Source: Siphonodentalium dalli
Lineage: Eukaryota > Mollusca > Scaphopoda > Gadilida > Siphonodentaliidae
NCBI GenBank assembly: GCA_032622095.1
Contig: CP136062.1
Coordinates: forward strand, 7,777,710-7,841,709
Length of the DNA stretch: 64,000 nt
Reading direction: 5' to 3'
The translations under genes were made by a program, and so were the position numbers. The notes under the pieces are model-generated. The model did no database searches, was not told the DNA's origin, and was given only the letters and a program-made list of their open reading frames with translations. Shown here piece by piece: positions 11,249 to 22,905 of the stretch (positions are counted from its first letter, which is position 1; every line of letters begins with the position of its first letter).

Positions 11249-12361
11249 ATGTCGGTTAAAATTCTTTCAATGAATTGTCAAGGAATTGGGGATAAGAAAA
11301 AACGGAGAGATGTCTTCACATACCTTAACAAGTTGAAGTATGACATTTACTGTTTACAAGACGTTCATTTTACTCGCGATCAAGAGAAATTTATTCAATC
11401 GGAGTGGGGTTATACATGTTGCTTTAATTCTTTCAAATCATCAAGTAGAGGCGTCGCGATTTTATTCAATAATACATTTGGTCTAAAGATTAATGCATTA
11501 CATACGGACCCAAATGGGAACATGCTCATAGTCGAAATTAATGTAGATGATTTCAAGCTAACATTAGTAAATATATATGGACCCAATGCAGATACCCCAT
11601 CTTTTTATGAACAAATTAACAAAATACTAACCGATGATATCATATCTGATAACGTTGTGATTTGTGGTGATTACAATATTGCCCTTAATCCTTCAAAAGA
11701 CTGTTTTAATTACGTTAGTGACAATAACCCGAAAGCTCGCAAGGAACTATTTAAACTAATCGGCGAAAGAGACCTCATTGATGTATGGATATATCATAAC
11801 CCAGAACAACTAAGATATATTTGGCGAAGAAAGTCCCCGTTTAAACAAGCACGTTTAGATTATTTTCTCATATCAAACTGTATTTTGCCTTTTATTGAAT
11901 CATCTTCCGTAAGACCTGGTTATCGTACCGATCATTCAATAGTAACTGTGAATTTCAAATTATGTGATACGAAACCCGGGCGTGGCTATTGGAAATTTAG
12001 TAACTCTCTACTTTCTAATAAAACTTTTGTCGATAAAATAAATGAAACTGTAGATACGACTGTCGAACAGTATAAATCGTCGGATAATGACACGCTATGT
12101 GATAACGAAGAGAGTCCAAAGTTTCAAATAAACGACCAATTATTCTTTGAAACATTGCTCTTGGAGATGAGAAAAACGACGTTAACTTTTTCAAAAGCAC
12201 TAGCAAATACTAAACGCCAAGAAGAATCTTTACTTGAAGAAGACATTGAAGTGTTAGAAAATCGGCTTACTGGTGATGATGGTATTGAGAAATTACAACA
12301 ACTTAAACTACAATTAGAAGATATAAGAAAACAGAAATTAGGAGGCGCAATGATACGTTAA
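11249..12361 (+). CDS. LINE ORF2, AP-like endonuclease part (ends at premature stop)
   Basis: The 370 residues contain an endonuclease/exonuclease/phosphatase fold that nicks target DNA for target-primed reverse transcription. Visible motifs are the start SMNCQGIG (N9), CLQDVH (residues 35-40), VNIYGPN, GDYNIAL, a RLDYFLIS strand and RTDHSIV near the C-terminal side of the domain. The second motif has Asp38 where Glu is the common residue; Asp here is compatible with activity. After the domain comes an acidic linker. TAA at 12359 replaces a codon, and the frame then continues as RARWVSDGEKPTKYFLNLEK, the usual link to the polymerase, so the stop is a lesion and not the natural end. Confidence 0.85.
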   Translation: MSVKILSMNCQGIGDKKKRRDVFTYLNKLKYDIYCLQDVHFTRDQEKFIQSEWGYTCCFNSFKSSSRGVAILFNNTFGLKINALHTDPNGNMLIVEINVDDFKLTLVNIYGPNADTPSFYEQINKILTDDIISDNVVICGDYNIALNPSKDCFNYVSDNNPKARKELFKLIGERDLIDVWIYHNPEQLRYIWRRKSPFKQARLDYFLISNCILPFIESSSVRPGYRTDHSIVTVNFKLCDTKPGRGYWKFSNSLLSNKTFVDKINETVDTTVEQYKSSDNDTLCDNEESPKFQINDQLFFETLLLEMRKTTLTFSKALANTKRQEESLLEEDIEVLENRLTGDDGIEKLQQLKLQLEDIRKQKLGGAMIR

Positions 12362-12438
12362 AGAGCTCGATGGGTCAGTGATGGGGAAAAACCAACTAAA
12401 TATTTTCTTAACTTAGAAAAAATACATTAATACATTAT

Positions 12439-15093
12439 ATGAATAAAGCACTTCTTCGGGTTGAAAAAGAGGATGGTAAAGTGGTTACAGATCAAAATGA
12501 TATTCTCGAAGAGGCCAAACTATATTACGAAAAATTATATGAAAATAGACACGAGAACACAAATGTATCGGACATTGAACAATTTGTTCGCGTTCAAAAT
12601 GATAACACAAATAATTTCCCAAATAAATTATCTCCAGAAATCTCTCACACCCTTGAATCACGTATTTCTGAACACGAGGCATTAACCTATTTAAAACATA
12701 TGCGCAATAACAAAAGCCCTGGTTCCAGTGGCTTCTCGTGTGATTTTTATAAAATGTTTTGGAATAAAATTGGTAAATTCCTAGTTAGGTCATTAAACTA
12801 CGGCTTAGATAAAGGTGAATTATCGGTTATACAGAAACACGGTATTCTTACTCTGATTCCAAAAGAAAACAAACCCAAACAATTCCTAAAAAACTGGCGA
12901 CCTATTTCACTTCTTAATGTGTCATACAAAATTCTATCCGGTATAATTTCTGAAAGATTGAAAAGTGTAATTCAAGATCTTATTCATCATGATCAGAGTG
13001 GGTTTTTAAAAGGTAGATTCATTGGCGAAAATATACGATTAATATCAGACATTTTGTCCACAACAAAATCTGCTAACATTCCTGGACTACTTGTACTCCT
13101 TGACTTCGAAAAAGCTTTTGATTCGGTCTCCTGGTCATTCTTGTCGTCAGTCTTAAAATACTTCAACTTTGGGGATAATTTTATTAAAATCATTAATTGC
13201 TTGTATAACGGTATATCGTCAAATGTCAATATCAACGGGCATGTGTCTCGTAGCTTCAGAATCTCGAGGGGCTGTCGCCAAGGTGATCCATTTTCGCCTT
13301 ACATTTTTGTATTGTGTGTAGAAATATTAGGTATAGGATTCCGGAAACGGAAAAATATCAAGGGTATTAAGAAAGGGAATTCAGAATTTAAACTTTCACA
13401 ATATGCTGACGATACCTCATTATTTCTTGATGGTGACCCCCAAAGCCTTGACAATGCATTCGAGCTATTACATGACTTTTATCTTATTTCAGTTTTAAAA
13501 ATTAATTACGACAAAACAGTTGCGGTATGGATTGGTAAGAACAGAGATTGTACTGACTCTATATGTGACAGATGGAAAATAAGATGGCTATCAAATGGTT
13601 TTAAAGTTCTCGGTGTAAATTTCCAATTAAATGCCGATGATATATTTTCGAATAATTACATCACAGCGTACAACCAGATACGAACAATTTTTTCTGTGTG
13701 GTCTAAAAGACACCTGACTGTTATCGGGAGAGTCACAATATTCAAGTCATTGGTACTTTCTAAACTCTCGTTTTTATTTATGACAATTCCAAATCCACCA
13801 AAAACATTCTTAACTGACATAAACAAAGACATATATAATTTCATATGGGATAAAAAACCTGACAAAATTGCTAGGAAATATTTTCAACAAGACTATTCCA
13901 TGGGAGGTTGTAAAATGATTGATATCCAAACATTTATGCATTCAATGAAAATATCATGGGTGAAACGCTACATAACTCAACCGGATTCTTGGCAAAACCT
14001 CGTCCGATATCAAATGGAGTGTAAAAACAATGACAAATGGTATCTATCGAATGGATGTGCCCTTAATAGATATAAAAGCAAATATATCAATCAATTCTGG
14101 ATAGATGTTCTAGATGCATGGAAAATATTAAACTTAAATATGGCTCCAAAAACGCACAGTGATGTGCTCTCATCGACGATTGTAAATAACGATATTTTCA
14201 AAATAAACAAACACGCAATTAATGACAGATCGTTGGCCCTTCGTGGCATATATTTTGTGAACGATCTTATGTGTGATAATAACAAGTTAATGTCCTATGA
14301 CGAAGCAAAGCGGTTATATGGCATTAAAACAGATTTTTTGACATACAACTGTATAATCTCTTCAATAAAAAAATACCTAACTAAAATGGAAAACTCTAGT
14401 AGCTATCAACAAAGTAACAACGATCGACTGAACAACCCAATACTACCGTATCAGATCGAACACTTACTCAAATCGAATTCGAAGTATATATACAATTGCA
14501 TTCAAGACCCCAAAATGAACATGAACCTCATCTCAAAATGGGAGAAGAAACTAAATATGCACCATGAATTAGACTGGTGGTCAGACGTTTTTAAAACTCC
14601 CTTTGTTCAGTTTTGTGACATGAAATATGTATGGTTTCAATATCGGATAAACAATAGAATATTAGGGACTAGCAATGTACTAAAGAAAATGGGTCGATCT
14701 GAAAATGATACATGTTCATTTTGTAAAATTGATAAAGAGACCATTAGCCATCTTATGTTTCAATGTCACATTATTGCTTCGCTGTGGAACGAGATTCGTG
14801 TATGGATATTTAACACGACTTCAAATAAATTAGAAATTAATTCAAACACAATTTTGTTTGGCAAAGCTGATACTGAAAAAATTGATCCACTCCTCCAAAC
14901 GATCTTGGTCATAATTAAGTATAATATATACCGATCAAAGATGAGATCTCAATTACCAAAATTGCAAAATATCCAAGCAGAAATACGAATGTATGCAAAA
15001 ACTGAAAGATGGATTTTTTACAGCAAATCTAGATATACTGAGTTCGAATATCGGTGGGATAAATGGAAAGGTATGTTACACTATTACAGTTAA
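12439..15093 (+). CDS. LINE ORF2, reverse transcriptase and C-terminal zinc region
   Basis: The 884 residues continue ORF2 after the frameshift. RT motifs in order are GSSGFSCDFYK (95-105), NWRPISLLN (152-160), SGFLKGR (187-193), LLDFEKAFDSV with D222, RGCRQGDPFSPYIF (277-290) and the catalytic box YADD (322-325). At about residues 735-790 a CSFC...H...C cluster followed by LWNEI fits the zf-RVT region of L1/Tx1-type elements. The ATG at 12439 is an internal Met exposed by the 8-bp duplication upstream, so this is not a separate gene. No other stop or frameshift is seen. Confidence 0.88.
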   Translation: MNKALLRVEKEDGKVVTDQNDILEEAKLYYEKLYENRHENTNVSDIEQFVRVQNDNTNNFPNKLSPEISHTLESRISEHEALTYLKHMRNNKSPGSSGFSCDFYKMFWNKIGKFLVRSLNYGLDKGELSVIQKHGILTLIPKENKPKQFLKNWRPISLLNVSYKILSGIISERLKSVIQDLIHHDQSGFLKGRFIGENIRLISDILSTTKSANIPGLLVLLDFEKAFDSVSWSFLSSVLKYFNFGDNFIKIINCLYNGISSNVNINGHVSRSFRISRGCRQGDPFSPYIFVLCVEILGIGFRKRKNIKGIKKGNSEFKLSQYADDTSLFLDGDPQSLDNAFELLHDFYLISVLKINYDKTVAVWIGKNRDCTDSICDRWKIRWLSNGFKVLGVNFQLNADDIFSNNYITAYNQIRTIFSVWSKRHLTVIGRVTIFKSLVLSKLSFLFMTIPNPPKTFLTDINKDIYNFIWDKKPDKIARKYFQQDYSMGGCKMIDIQTFMHSMKISWVKRYITQPDSWQNLVRYQMECKNNDKWYLSNGCALNRYKSKYINQFWIDVLDAWKILNLNMAPKTHSDVLSSTIVNNDIFKINKHAINDRSLALRGIYFVNDLMCDNNKLMSYDEAKRLYGIKTDFLTYNCIISSIKKYLTKMENSSSYQQSNNDRLNNPILPYQIEHLLKSNSKYIYNCIQDPKMNMNLISKWEKKLNMHHELDWWSDVFKTPFVQFCDMKYVWFQYRINNRILGTSNVLKKMGRSENDTCSFCKIDKETISHLMFQCHIIASLWNEIRVWIFNTTSNKLEINSNTILFGKADTEKIDPLLQTILVIIKYNIYRSKMRSQLPKLQNIQAEIRMYAKTERWIFYSKSRYTEFEYRWDKWKGMLHYYS

Positions 15094-15749
15094 ACAGCAC
15101 ATACATAACTATATATATTTACATGTATGCTGGAAATGTAGTACATAACATTGCACATGCCTGGCACACAAGTATTCCGTAAATATTATTTAGTATTGTA
15201 AAAACTGTGTTTAAACACGAATGCTGACCAGACATGTGCCGTGTTGTGTGACTTACCTAACAGTATGCTTACTTATTTGAATCATATAGTGAGTAAAATT
15301 AATTGTATACCACCTATCCATGCCGTACATAATCACGTTACGTAAATATACCAGATTTTAAGACTTTTAGCTCGATGCTAACACTAATTAATAACCCCTC
15401 AATGTTAATATTTTGCATTGTATAATTAGCATATATATACCTAATAACGTGAGGGACTCAGAAAAAATTATAAATAATACATATATACCCAATATTTCAT
15501 TTTCATTATATCTATTATTATAACTAATGGAAATTTAATATAACTAAATAACACAACATTCATAAAACCATTCACTCCACACTCTTTTTTCTCTTCTACC
15601 TTTCTACAATCTCAAAAAAAAAATAACGAAAGAGACAAAAACTGTTTAATTACCAACCATTAACTGTAATGTATACTTCATGTACTGTCACAATGTATTT
15701 GGCTTTTTTAAAATAAAAATTTATAAATTTTTTTTTTTTTAAATAAAAA
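15094..15749 (+). other. LINE 3' UTR and A/T-rich tail
   Basis: AT-rich sequence without ORFs. It contains an internal A-run at about 15614 and ends in a T-run followed by AAATAAAAAA just before the right target duplication at 15750. Confidence 0.7.
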
Positions 15750-15762
15750 AAACCGTGTGTTA

Positions 15763-15865
15763 GCTTGTACACTTCAATCATATCTCCCCGATTTCGCCTG
15801 TAGCTGAGAGACATGATGCCGGAGAGACATGAGGCCATCATGGGTATTATAGTATAACATATCAC
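15763..15865 (-). pseudogene. Antisense LINE reverse transcriptase fragment (split part 1)
   Basis: On the minus strand it reads SLSYRRNRGDMIEVYKLTHG. This is the conserved thumb/C-terminal block (L-YRR-RGDMI--YK---G) of CR1/Jockey-type LINEs. It is the piece immediately upstream of the fragment at 9389-9897 and was separated from it by the Tx1-like LINE. Homology fades beyond about 15840. Confidence 0.8.
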
Positions 15866-16097
15866 AAAGTATTTATCTAATATGTATTTGTTGAGTATCT
15901 ATTATAGATTATATAAAAAACGCAGGTGTAAGAGATTTTGACCATTGGGTTCAATTTCCGTTGGGCATATTCGCGTGAACTGGCACGTTGTGACAATTTA
16001 GCAAAGCGAGCTAATCGCGGGAAACAAATCCAACAATTTTGGCATTTACGAATCTCCTAAAATGTAGTTTGTGTGATGTATTATGGTAGGTAAGCAT

Positions 16098-16230
16098 GTT
16101 ATATACACAATGTTTGTAATGATTCATGTATCGCGACTCGGCTAGTTTTCGTGACCACATAGCGACTCGGAGACCAAGGTCTAGCCTCGTCGCGATACAT
16201 GAATTGATACAAACACATTGTGTATATAAC
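16098..16230. mobile_element. Foldback palindrome with arms of about 60 bp
   Basis: GTTATATACACAATGTTTGT at 16098 is matched inversely by ACAAACACATTGTGTATATA near the right end at 16230. Inner parts (ATGTATCGCGAC / GTCGCGATACAT) also pair. It has the structure of a hairpin MITE. It lies in the block missing from the right outer arm. Confidence 0.75.
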
Positions 16231-16234
16231 ACAT

Positions 16235-16860
16235 ATATACATCTTCTATATATCTGAGAAACATCAAACGGCGCTTTCGTTACAAAAAAAATACACTGCG
16301 AGTAACACGATAGACGGCGTTGTGTTACATGGACTAAATTATTGTATAATAGCTAGAATAGTTCGTTGAGCAATTGTTTATTCTGTCCAGATATTTCATA
16401 TTTAGATGGGCAGTGTATAATTATTTGAAATATCGATGTTAATATGATGACACATTTCAAATACACGTTATATAAAATACTACGATTAGTTGTCACTAGA
16501 GATTGAGTGGGTGGGGGAGACAGTTATCAAGGAAAGTTGTATGCAGATGGATATGGAGAGTGTTGACGAGTCATGTCCGGATACTGGATGCAGTAGGGAG
16601 TGGGTATGCGAGTAGGACTGTTGTCGATTAAAGTGTTATGTGCTATCATGTAAGTCGAGAGTGTGGAGAGTTATAGACTTGTCCTGAGACTGCAGTAGAG
16701 AGTGAGCATGCATGTGATATTTAATATGTATTATTCAAAGAAAACAGAAGGAAAATATATGAAGCATTCAACATATAGAATACAGTTATTGGAGGCTATA
16801 TATAGTGCGCACCGCTGCCCTCTGGCTTAATTGCACACACACACACACACATGATACACG
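16235..16860 (+). repeat. Left outer arm of the giant inverted repeat, block 2
   Basis: The inverse of 25390-26155. Matching landmarks include the GAGTAACACGATAGACGGC segment (16300), GTTGTCACTAGAGATTGA (16491) and GCACCGCTGCCCTCTG (16809). In the right arm this block joins directly to the homologue of 8385. The intervening left-arm sequence (8386-16234) is therefore extra. Confidence 0.82.
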
Positions 16861-17776
16861 AAGTGGAGTATTTACTAGCGATATACATGTATATATCAGA
16901 GATGTATACACGAGTTACAATCGTGAGCCAACTGTGCCATTCAGGTCACATGCACGCGCTTAGTCACAGAGAACAAAACGGATGCTGCTCTTCAATGCAT
17001 CATGCATGTAACATACAAAACATCTCAATTAAATTACGTTACGGTGAGCGTTTCTTCAGCACGAGATATAATTTGAGGTTAAATTACACGACACGGAAAT
17101 CATTCGGTTAAAATTGAGTATCACATTTAACTTGTAACTGAGAAGTTTTTTTTTCAACCAGTGATGAATGCTATGTGGCAGATACAAGAATGTGTGACTT
17201 GCGTGCACATACGTGTAACCGAAACCGCATACAGTGCTCCCGGACTCTCACACAGAGATGCCCACAAACGAAAACACTTTGATCACCCATCAGGTCCTAT
17301 TATGATAAAACACATGCTAATAACGAGAGAACAGATAGTAATTTGAAACATGTTTAACGAAAAACACTAAACTAATCACAACTATGGATATTTTCCAAAA
17401 TGTTGCACGCGTCGCCTTTACAATATCTTTATAATGCAGCGCTGATATTTCCAACTATATATGAAGAAACAGAGAAACTATGCTCGGCCAACAGCCTTTC
17501 TTAAATTCCAACTGTACTCAGTGATTCATTCAATATTGGCATAATTCCGTTGTGACTGTATCGCGAATTATCTGCACATTGTTTTGGTAATGCAACGAAA
17601 TGTGAATTATTATAATCCATACGCCTTTAGAGCTTGAGCTGCCTGTAGACCACCTCCTCCCATATGCGGATTGTTGGCGGTTATGATATATTTGTAGGAC
17701 TATATCAGTCCTTCAATTTGCCGGTTGTTTGCCATCTGGCTATGGGGGCTTTACAGAGTTATCGGTCTTTGAAACC
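16861..17776. other. Intronic sequence, no gene seen
   Basis: It follows an (AC)n tract at about 16834-16851. I see no coding homology and no clear inverted partner on the right side. Confidence 0.5.
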
Positions 17777-18700
17777 AAGATGGCCGCCAACATTGAATAT
17801 CTGACCAGGTTAATTTCAATTCGCAATTACTCAGGAAGTTTTGAGGTATTACATCGTGCTATATGTCGTTCTGTTCACAATTGAGTACTTCTTATTTATA
17901 TGTATGAATATATTTCGAATATTAAAAATGGCCGACAAAATGGCCACCGGAAGTGGAAAATATGACGCTTTTCACTAAAATATCTTCTATATTGGTTTCT
18001 GATGTTACTTTGGCTCAAAATGGCGGCCTAAGTGGCCGTCAAAATATGGAAACAATTTAATATTGCCCCAGCGAGCCCTACAATCACTTATAAGTTGTGG
18101 TTGATGAATAAAATTGGCTATATCCATTGAAAACTAACATGTCTGATTCACCTTTGTAAATTTTTAGTATTGTAACCACTAACATTACCAGAAATATTGG
18201 ATTTTACTCTCACTAACTTGACATAAATATCGGCAAAAAATTATTTTTAGGTTTGGCCATATAACAAAAATAAACTGTAGCTAACTTGGTATGAAAGGTG
18301 TGTATTGTTTTGATGTATTGTAAATGTGTTACAGTAAGGTGTTCGTAGATGAAATTACTCAAGATGGCTTCCAAAATGGCAGCCAACTAGGGTAAAAAAG
18401 CTAAATTTTCAAATATATCCGGAACTTTATTATCTGCTGTTCCGAAACGTTAGCAAATTTTGACTCACTTGGTTATTATGCATGTTAGATAATCAAATGA
18501 CAACTAAATATTATATCTGGTTACCCCTGTTCCTTATGGGGTATGACAACTTCATTTTAAAGTTGCAGTATGGAATTTTGCCGAAAACCTCTTTTGATAT
18601 TCTGGGCCACAACCTTTAAAGGAAATAGGCAGAACTGTGAAAAGGAACTGAGATGCACCATAATCTGTGGCTATTCTGGCTCAATAGGATAAAAAATGAT
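17777..18700 (+). repeat. Inner left inverted arm flanking the minisatellite
   Basis: The inverse of 21030-22165. Paired landmarks are ATCTGACCAGGTTAATTTCA (17800) with the inverse near 22120, CCGGAACTTTATTATCTGCT (18419) with the inverse near 21290, and GGAACTGAGATGCACCATAA (18643) with the inverse near 21075. The arms are imperfect, with small indels. Confidence 0.85.
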
Positions 18701-18719
18701 CAACTTGATACAATAGGAA

Positions 18720-20930
18720 GGTCAAGATGGCAGCCAGAAGTTACAGCGTGGTCATATGTGGAGTGAATATTTATATGGTATAGTTTATGGTCACGAATGA
18801 TGTGAATAGATATGCAATGAGTGACTATACATATGATCATGAGTGGGGTGTCCATTGTGAGCTGTATAGTTATACAAATAGTGGCTGTATGGTCATGTGT
18901 GAGGTGAATATGTTTACAAGGAGTGAATGTATGGTTATGTGTCGATGTACGGGTATACACGATGTTGCTGTATGGACAATGATGTGATAGGTGGTATAAC
19001 GAGAGTTACTACACGGTCATATCGGTGTTGTTTATATATATGAGTGACTGTATGGTCATGGTGGGATGTACAGGTGTACCTTGGTTGGATGTATTGTCAC
19101 AGGTTGGTGTATATGTATACACGTGTTGTCTGTGTGATCATTGGTGTGGTATATGGATAAATAGAGAGCGGTTGCATGACTAGATGTAAAGTGTATAGGT
19201 GTACACGGAATGACAGTACGGTCATGTATATACAAGCCTGAGGTATATCTGGGTGGTCGTTGGCGAGATAGTATATAGGAAGTGCCCTTGTGGTAATGGG
19301 TGGTGTATATTCATATATGTCGTGGATGTATTTGCCATTGGTGGATGTATATGAATCATGGAAGACGTGTATGAGTATACAGTGAGTGGCTGAATTGTCA
19401 TGTGTGGGGTGTATATACAAGTCTGGAAAATAAGATTGACCGCGTGTGCGAAGTATTGGTACATCTGGAAGGACTTATCACCATTGTTGGTGTGTATATG
19501 TACACCTGGAGTGACTATATGGTCATGTGTGGGTGTATATGTATATATCGAGATGCTATATGGCCATGGGTATGGCGGATAGGTAGGTATACATGGAGTG
19601 ACTGGCCATTGGTGAAATGAATAGGTGTACAAGGAGTGACTGTGTGGTCATCAATGTGGTGAATAGGTATACATGGAGTGACTTTATGGTCATGGATCAG
19701 GTGTAGGGGTATACCTGATGTGCATGTATGGTGACTCATAGCCGTATGGTCATGTGCTATGTGCACGGGTATAAACAAGTGTGGTTGTATGTGTATAGCA
19801 CGTGTGGCCATATGGCCATTGGTGATGTGCATATTTAGACCTTGAGTGACTCTATGGTCATGGTTGGTGTATATGTTTGTCTTGAGTGGCTATTTCGGGT
19901 TTGGGCGTGGCGAGTAGATATATAGAGAGAGACCGTATACGTCGTATAGCCAATGGTGAGGTGAATAGGTGTATCAGTAGTGACTGCTCATGAATGTAGG
20001 TATACAGGGAGTGACATTATGTTCAAGGGTCAGGTATAGGAGTTTACCAGTTGTATCTGTATGTTGATTCATGGCTGTGTGGGGTGTATGTGGGGTGTAT
20101 TCACAAGTGTGGTTGTATGGTCATGTGTGTGGCGTATGTGTATAAAGCGAGTAACCATATGACAATTGGTGGGGTGCATATGTATACCAGGAGTGTCTCT
20201 ATGGTCATGGTGGGGTGTATACGTCCATCTTGAGGGGCTATTTCGCAATGGGCGTGGCGAGTAGATATACAGGGATTGACCATATGGCCAACTGTGAGGT
20301 GAATAGGTGTACCAGTAGGGGCTATATGATGATGCATGATTGTGGCGTATAGGTACACATGTAGTGCCTACATGGGCATGGGTCGGGTGTATGAGTTTAC
20401 ATGGTGTACCTGTATGTTGACTCGTGGCTGTGTGTGGTGTATTGGTATACGCAAGTGTGGTTGTATAGTCATGGGTGAGGGTATGTGTATAAAACGAGTG
20501 GTTATATGACCATTTGTGAGGTACATATGTATACCTGGAGTGACTATGGTCATGGGCGGTGTAATATGTATATATTGAGTGGCTATTTGGCCGTGGTGTG
20601 GAAAACAGGAACACATGGAGTGACTGCACGGTCAAAGTTGAGGTCAATAGGTATACACTGGTTGACTATGATCATGAATGTGGTGAATATGTATACGGTC
20701 ATGGCTCAAGTGTAGGACATATAAATGGTGTGAGTGCAATGTTACTGATATATGTATGTTGTGGCTGTACAGAGGTATGGCTGTGCAGTGATGGGTGAGG
20801 TGTATGTGTATAAAGCGAGCGACTATATTGTTTCCTCTGTCGTGTTTATTTGTACATGGAGTGATTCTATGGTCCTGGCGAGTTGTACATGTGTACCTCG
20901 GATGGCTATCGCTTTCCACAAAAATTCAAT
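18720..20930. repeat. Minisatellite, period about 42 bp
   Basis: The unit looks like ATGGTCATGTGTGGGGTGTA, then TATGTATACATGGAGTGACTGT. Spacing of ATGGTCAT landmarks at 18889, 18931, 18972, 19012 and 19052 is 40-42 bp. The array holds roughly 50 degenerate units. Because 42 is a multiple of three, both strands show long periodic ORFs (for example 192 codons at 20069-20647, minus). These are repeat translations rich in His, Thr and Tyr and not genes. Confidence 0.88.
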
Positions 20931-21029
20931 GATATGTTAATCGATAGAGAGGTCACGTCAGAAAGTCCTCCTTTGCGTTTATGCCCAGTGGAGGATATGC
21001 TAAAGTATTTCCTGACAGAAGTTGAAAAG

Positions 21030-22165
21030 TGGTATGCCAATGGGCTAGAGTAGCCACATATTATGGTCCCTCTCAGTTCCGTTCTGCCATTTCCTTTCAA
21101 AAACATGGTCAGAATCCCAAAATAATTTTCGGCACAATTCCTCACTGCATGAAATTAAATGTTCATTCTTCATAATGTACTTGACAACCAGAATTTAATA
21201 TTTAGTTGTCAGTCGATTAACTAACATGTCTAATAATCAAGTGAGTCACACTTTTCTACCTTTTCGGAACAGCAGAGTATTATGCTCCGGATATATGTGA
21301 AAATCAACTTTTACCCAATTTAGTTACCATTTTGGAAGCCATCTTGAGTAATTTGGTCTCAAAAAACCTCAGTGTGACACATTTAAGACAGATCAAGACA
21401 ATAGACTTCTTTCGTACCAAAGATAGTTACATTTTACATTTCAAAAATGGTTCAAGCCCGAGAAGAGATTTTTTGCCGATATTTATGTCAAGTTTGGGAG
21501 AATAAAATCGAATATTTCTGGCAATGTATTTCTTACAATAGTAACAATTAACCAACGTTCATCAGACATGTTAGTATTCAATGCATGGAAGGCAGAATAG
21601 CCAATATCTACCATTTTCCATATTTTGGCGACCATATTGGTGGCCGTTTTGAGCCAAAGTAACAACTTTTGTTCCCATGAGTTGGAATATGAGTAATATC
21701 ATGGGTAATGGTATGCCTCACTTGCATTCTACAGTTCTGATCATTCCTTTTTGAAAAATGACTAGAAACCCAATTGTTATCTGTTTGTGAAATTTGATAC
21801 CGCATTATGTAAAATCTAAATTTTGTGGGATTGGAAGGGGCAAGGACGGCAATAATTGCTTTTTTCATTACCCCATTGATTATTTAATATAAAAATACAA
21901 AAATAAGGTCACAATCCTCAACCATCTCCAAACAGCATAAACTGATCTAGAAGATATTAGTGAAAGGCATCATATTTTCCACTTGCGGTGGCCATTTTAC
22001 ATATATGAAATTTATTCATACCTATAGATAAGAATTACTCAATTATCAATATAATGACATATCGCACGACTTAATGCCTCATAAACTCCCTGAGTGATTG
22101 CGAATTAAAATTTACCAGGTCAGATATTGTAATTTGGCGGGCATCTTGGATTCAATGGCCTCGAA
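21030..22165 (-). repeat. Inner right inverted arm flanking the minisatellite
   Basis: Partner of 17777-18700. It ends near GGCGGGCATCTTGGATTC, the inverse of the 'accaagatggccgcc' segment at 17777. No coding content is seen. Confidence 0.85.
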
Positions 22166-22905
22166 ATATGTGAATAATGACTACCTATATACATCCATGT
22201 GTTCATGGAATATTATAGAAAACTGCCCTGGCCTATGTTATCGTGGACAATCACGGAAACATCGGTATTGTTCATAGTTTAAATACGTTATGCATGCGTA
22301 AGGTTACACACTGTACTTTTTCAGATATATCTTCAAAATAAATAAAAAATATACTATCGAGTCAGGTGCGCATGTAACGCTATCGACGCAGACACTTATT
22401 ATATACAGTTCGAATGAACCTGAGTTTGAACAGATACATAGTGTTTTAGTATTTATTTTGAGAGAGATGTTTCCCCTACCCCCAATAAAGATTTTATCGC
22501 AAAAAATCACAGTCGTTTGTTGAAAATCGCTATAAAATGAAAACTCCCCCACCCCAGAGTGGCAAACAAGCAGAAAAATGTGTGAAATACATCCGTCAAT
22601 CGGAAACACATAGTCGGCAAAAATCCGCACAGGGGGAGGGTGGCCATATGATAGCTCACGGTCTATTATGCATTATATGAACAGCTCATATCACCCGATA
22701 TATTCTGCGTGGCTGAATGATACCCAATCGGAACCTTAAAGGAATAGGGTGCTGAAAAAACAATAATATTTTCTTTCAATATACCGATAATATATATATA
22801 TAATGTCCATTGGGCGCATATAATCTAATATTCGGCCGCCATTCGTTATTTTTATAACGATAATAAAAAATTCCGAAGTTAGCCGAAGATTTTGATGTAG
22901 ACGAA

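Larger units (their letters stand above)
9911..15749 (+). mobile_element. Tx1/L1-type LINE, 5.84 kb, nearly intact
   Basis: The element consists of a 1.34-kb 5' region, an AP-endonuclease/reverse-transcriptase ORF on the + strand, a 3' UTR and an A/T-rich tail, all between 13-bp target duplications. The combined ORF would be about 1,280 codons, the usual length for L1/Tx1 ORF2. Only two defects are seen: a TAA at 12359-12361 and a frameshift from an 8-bp tandem duplication (ATACATTA, 12422-12437). No ORF1 is recognisable upstream. The same-sense orientation in intron 1 and the small number of lesions suggest a recent insertion. Confidence 0.85.

Noticed and set aside
12439-15093. Separate gene starting at the ATG at 12439
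   Set aside because: The ATG is an internal codon of LINE ORF2 exposed by an 8-bp duplication. The link sequence upstream belongs to the same protein.
18700-20919. Long ORFs on both strands (up to 192 codons, His/Thr-rich) in the 42-bp minisatellite
   Set aside because: Period 42 is divisible by three, so any open unit gives a long periodic ORF. The residues simply repeat the DNA unit, and no start or splice context supports a gene.
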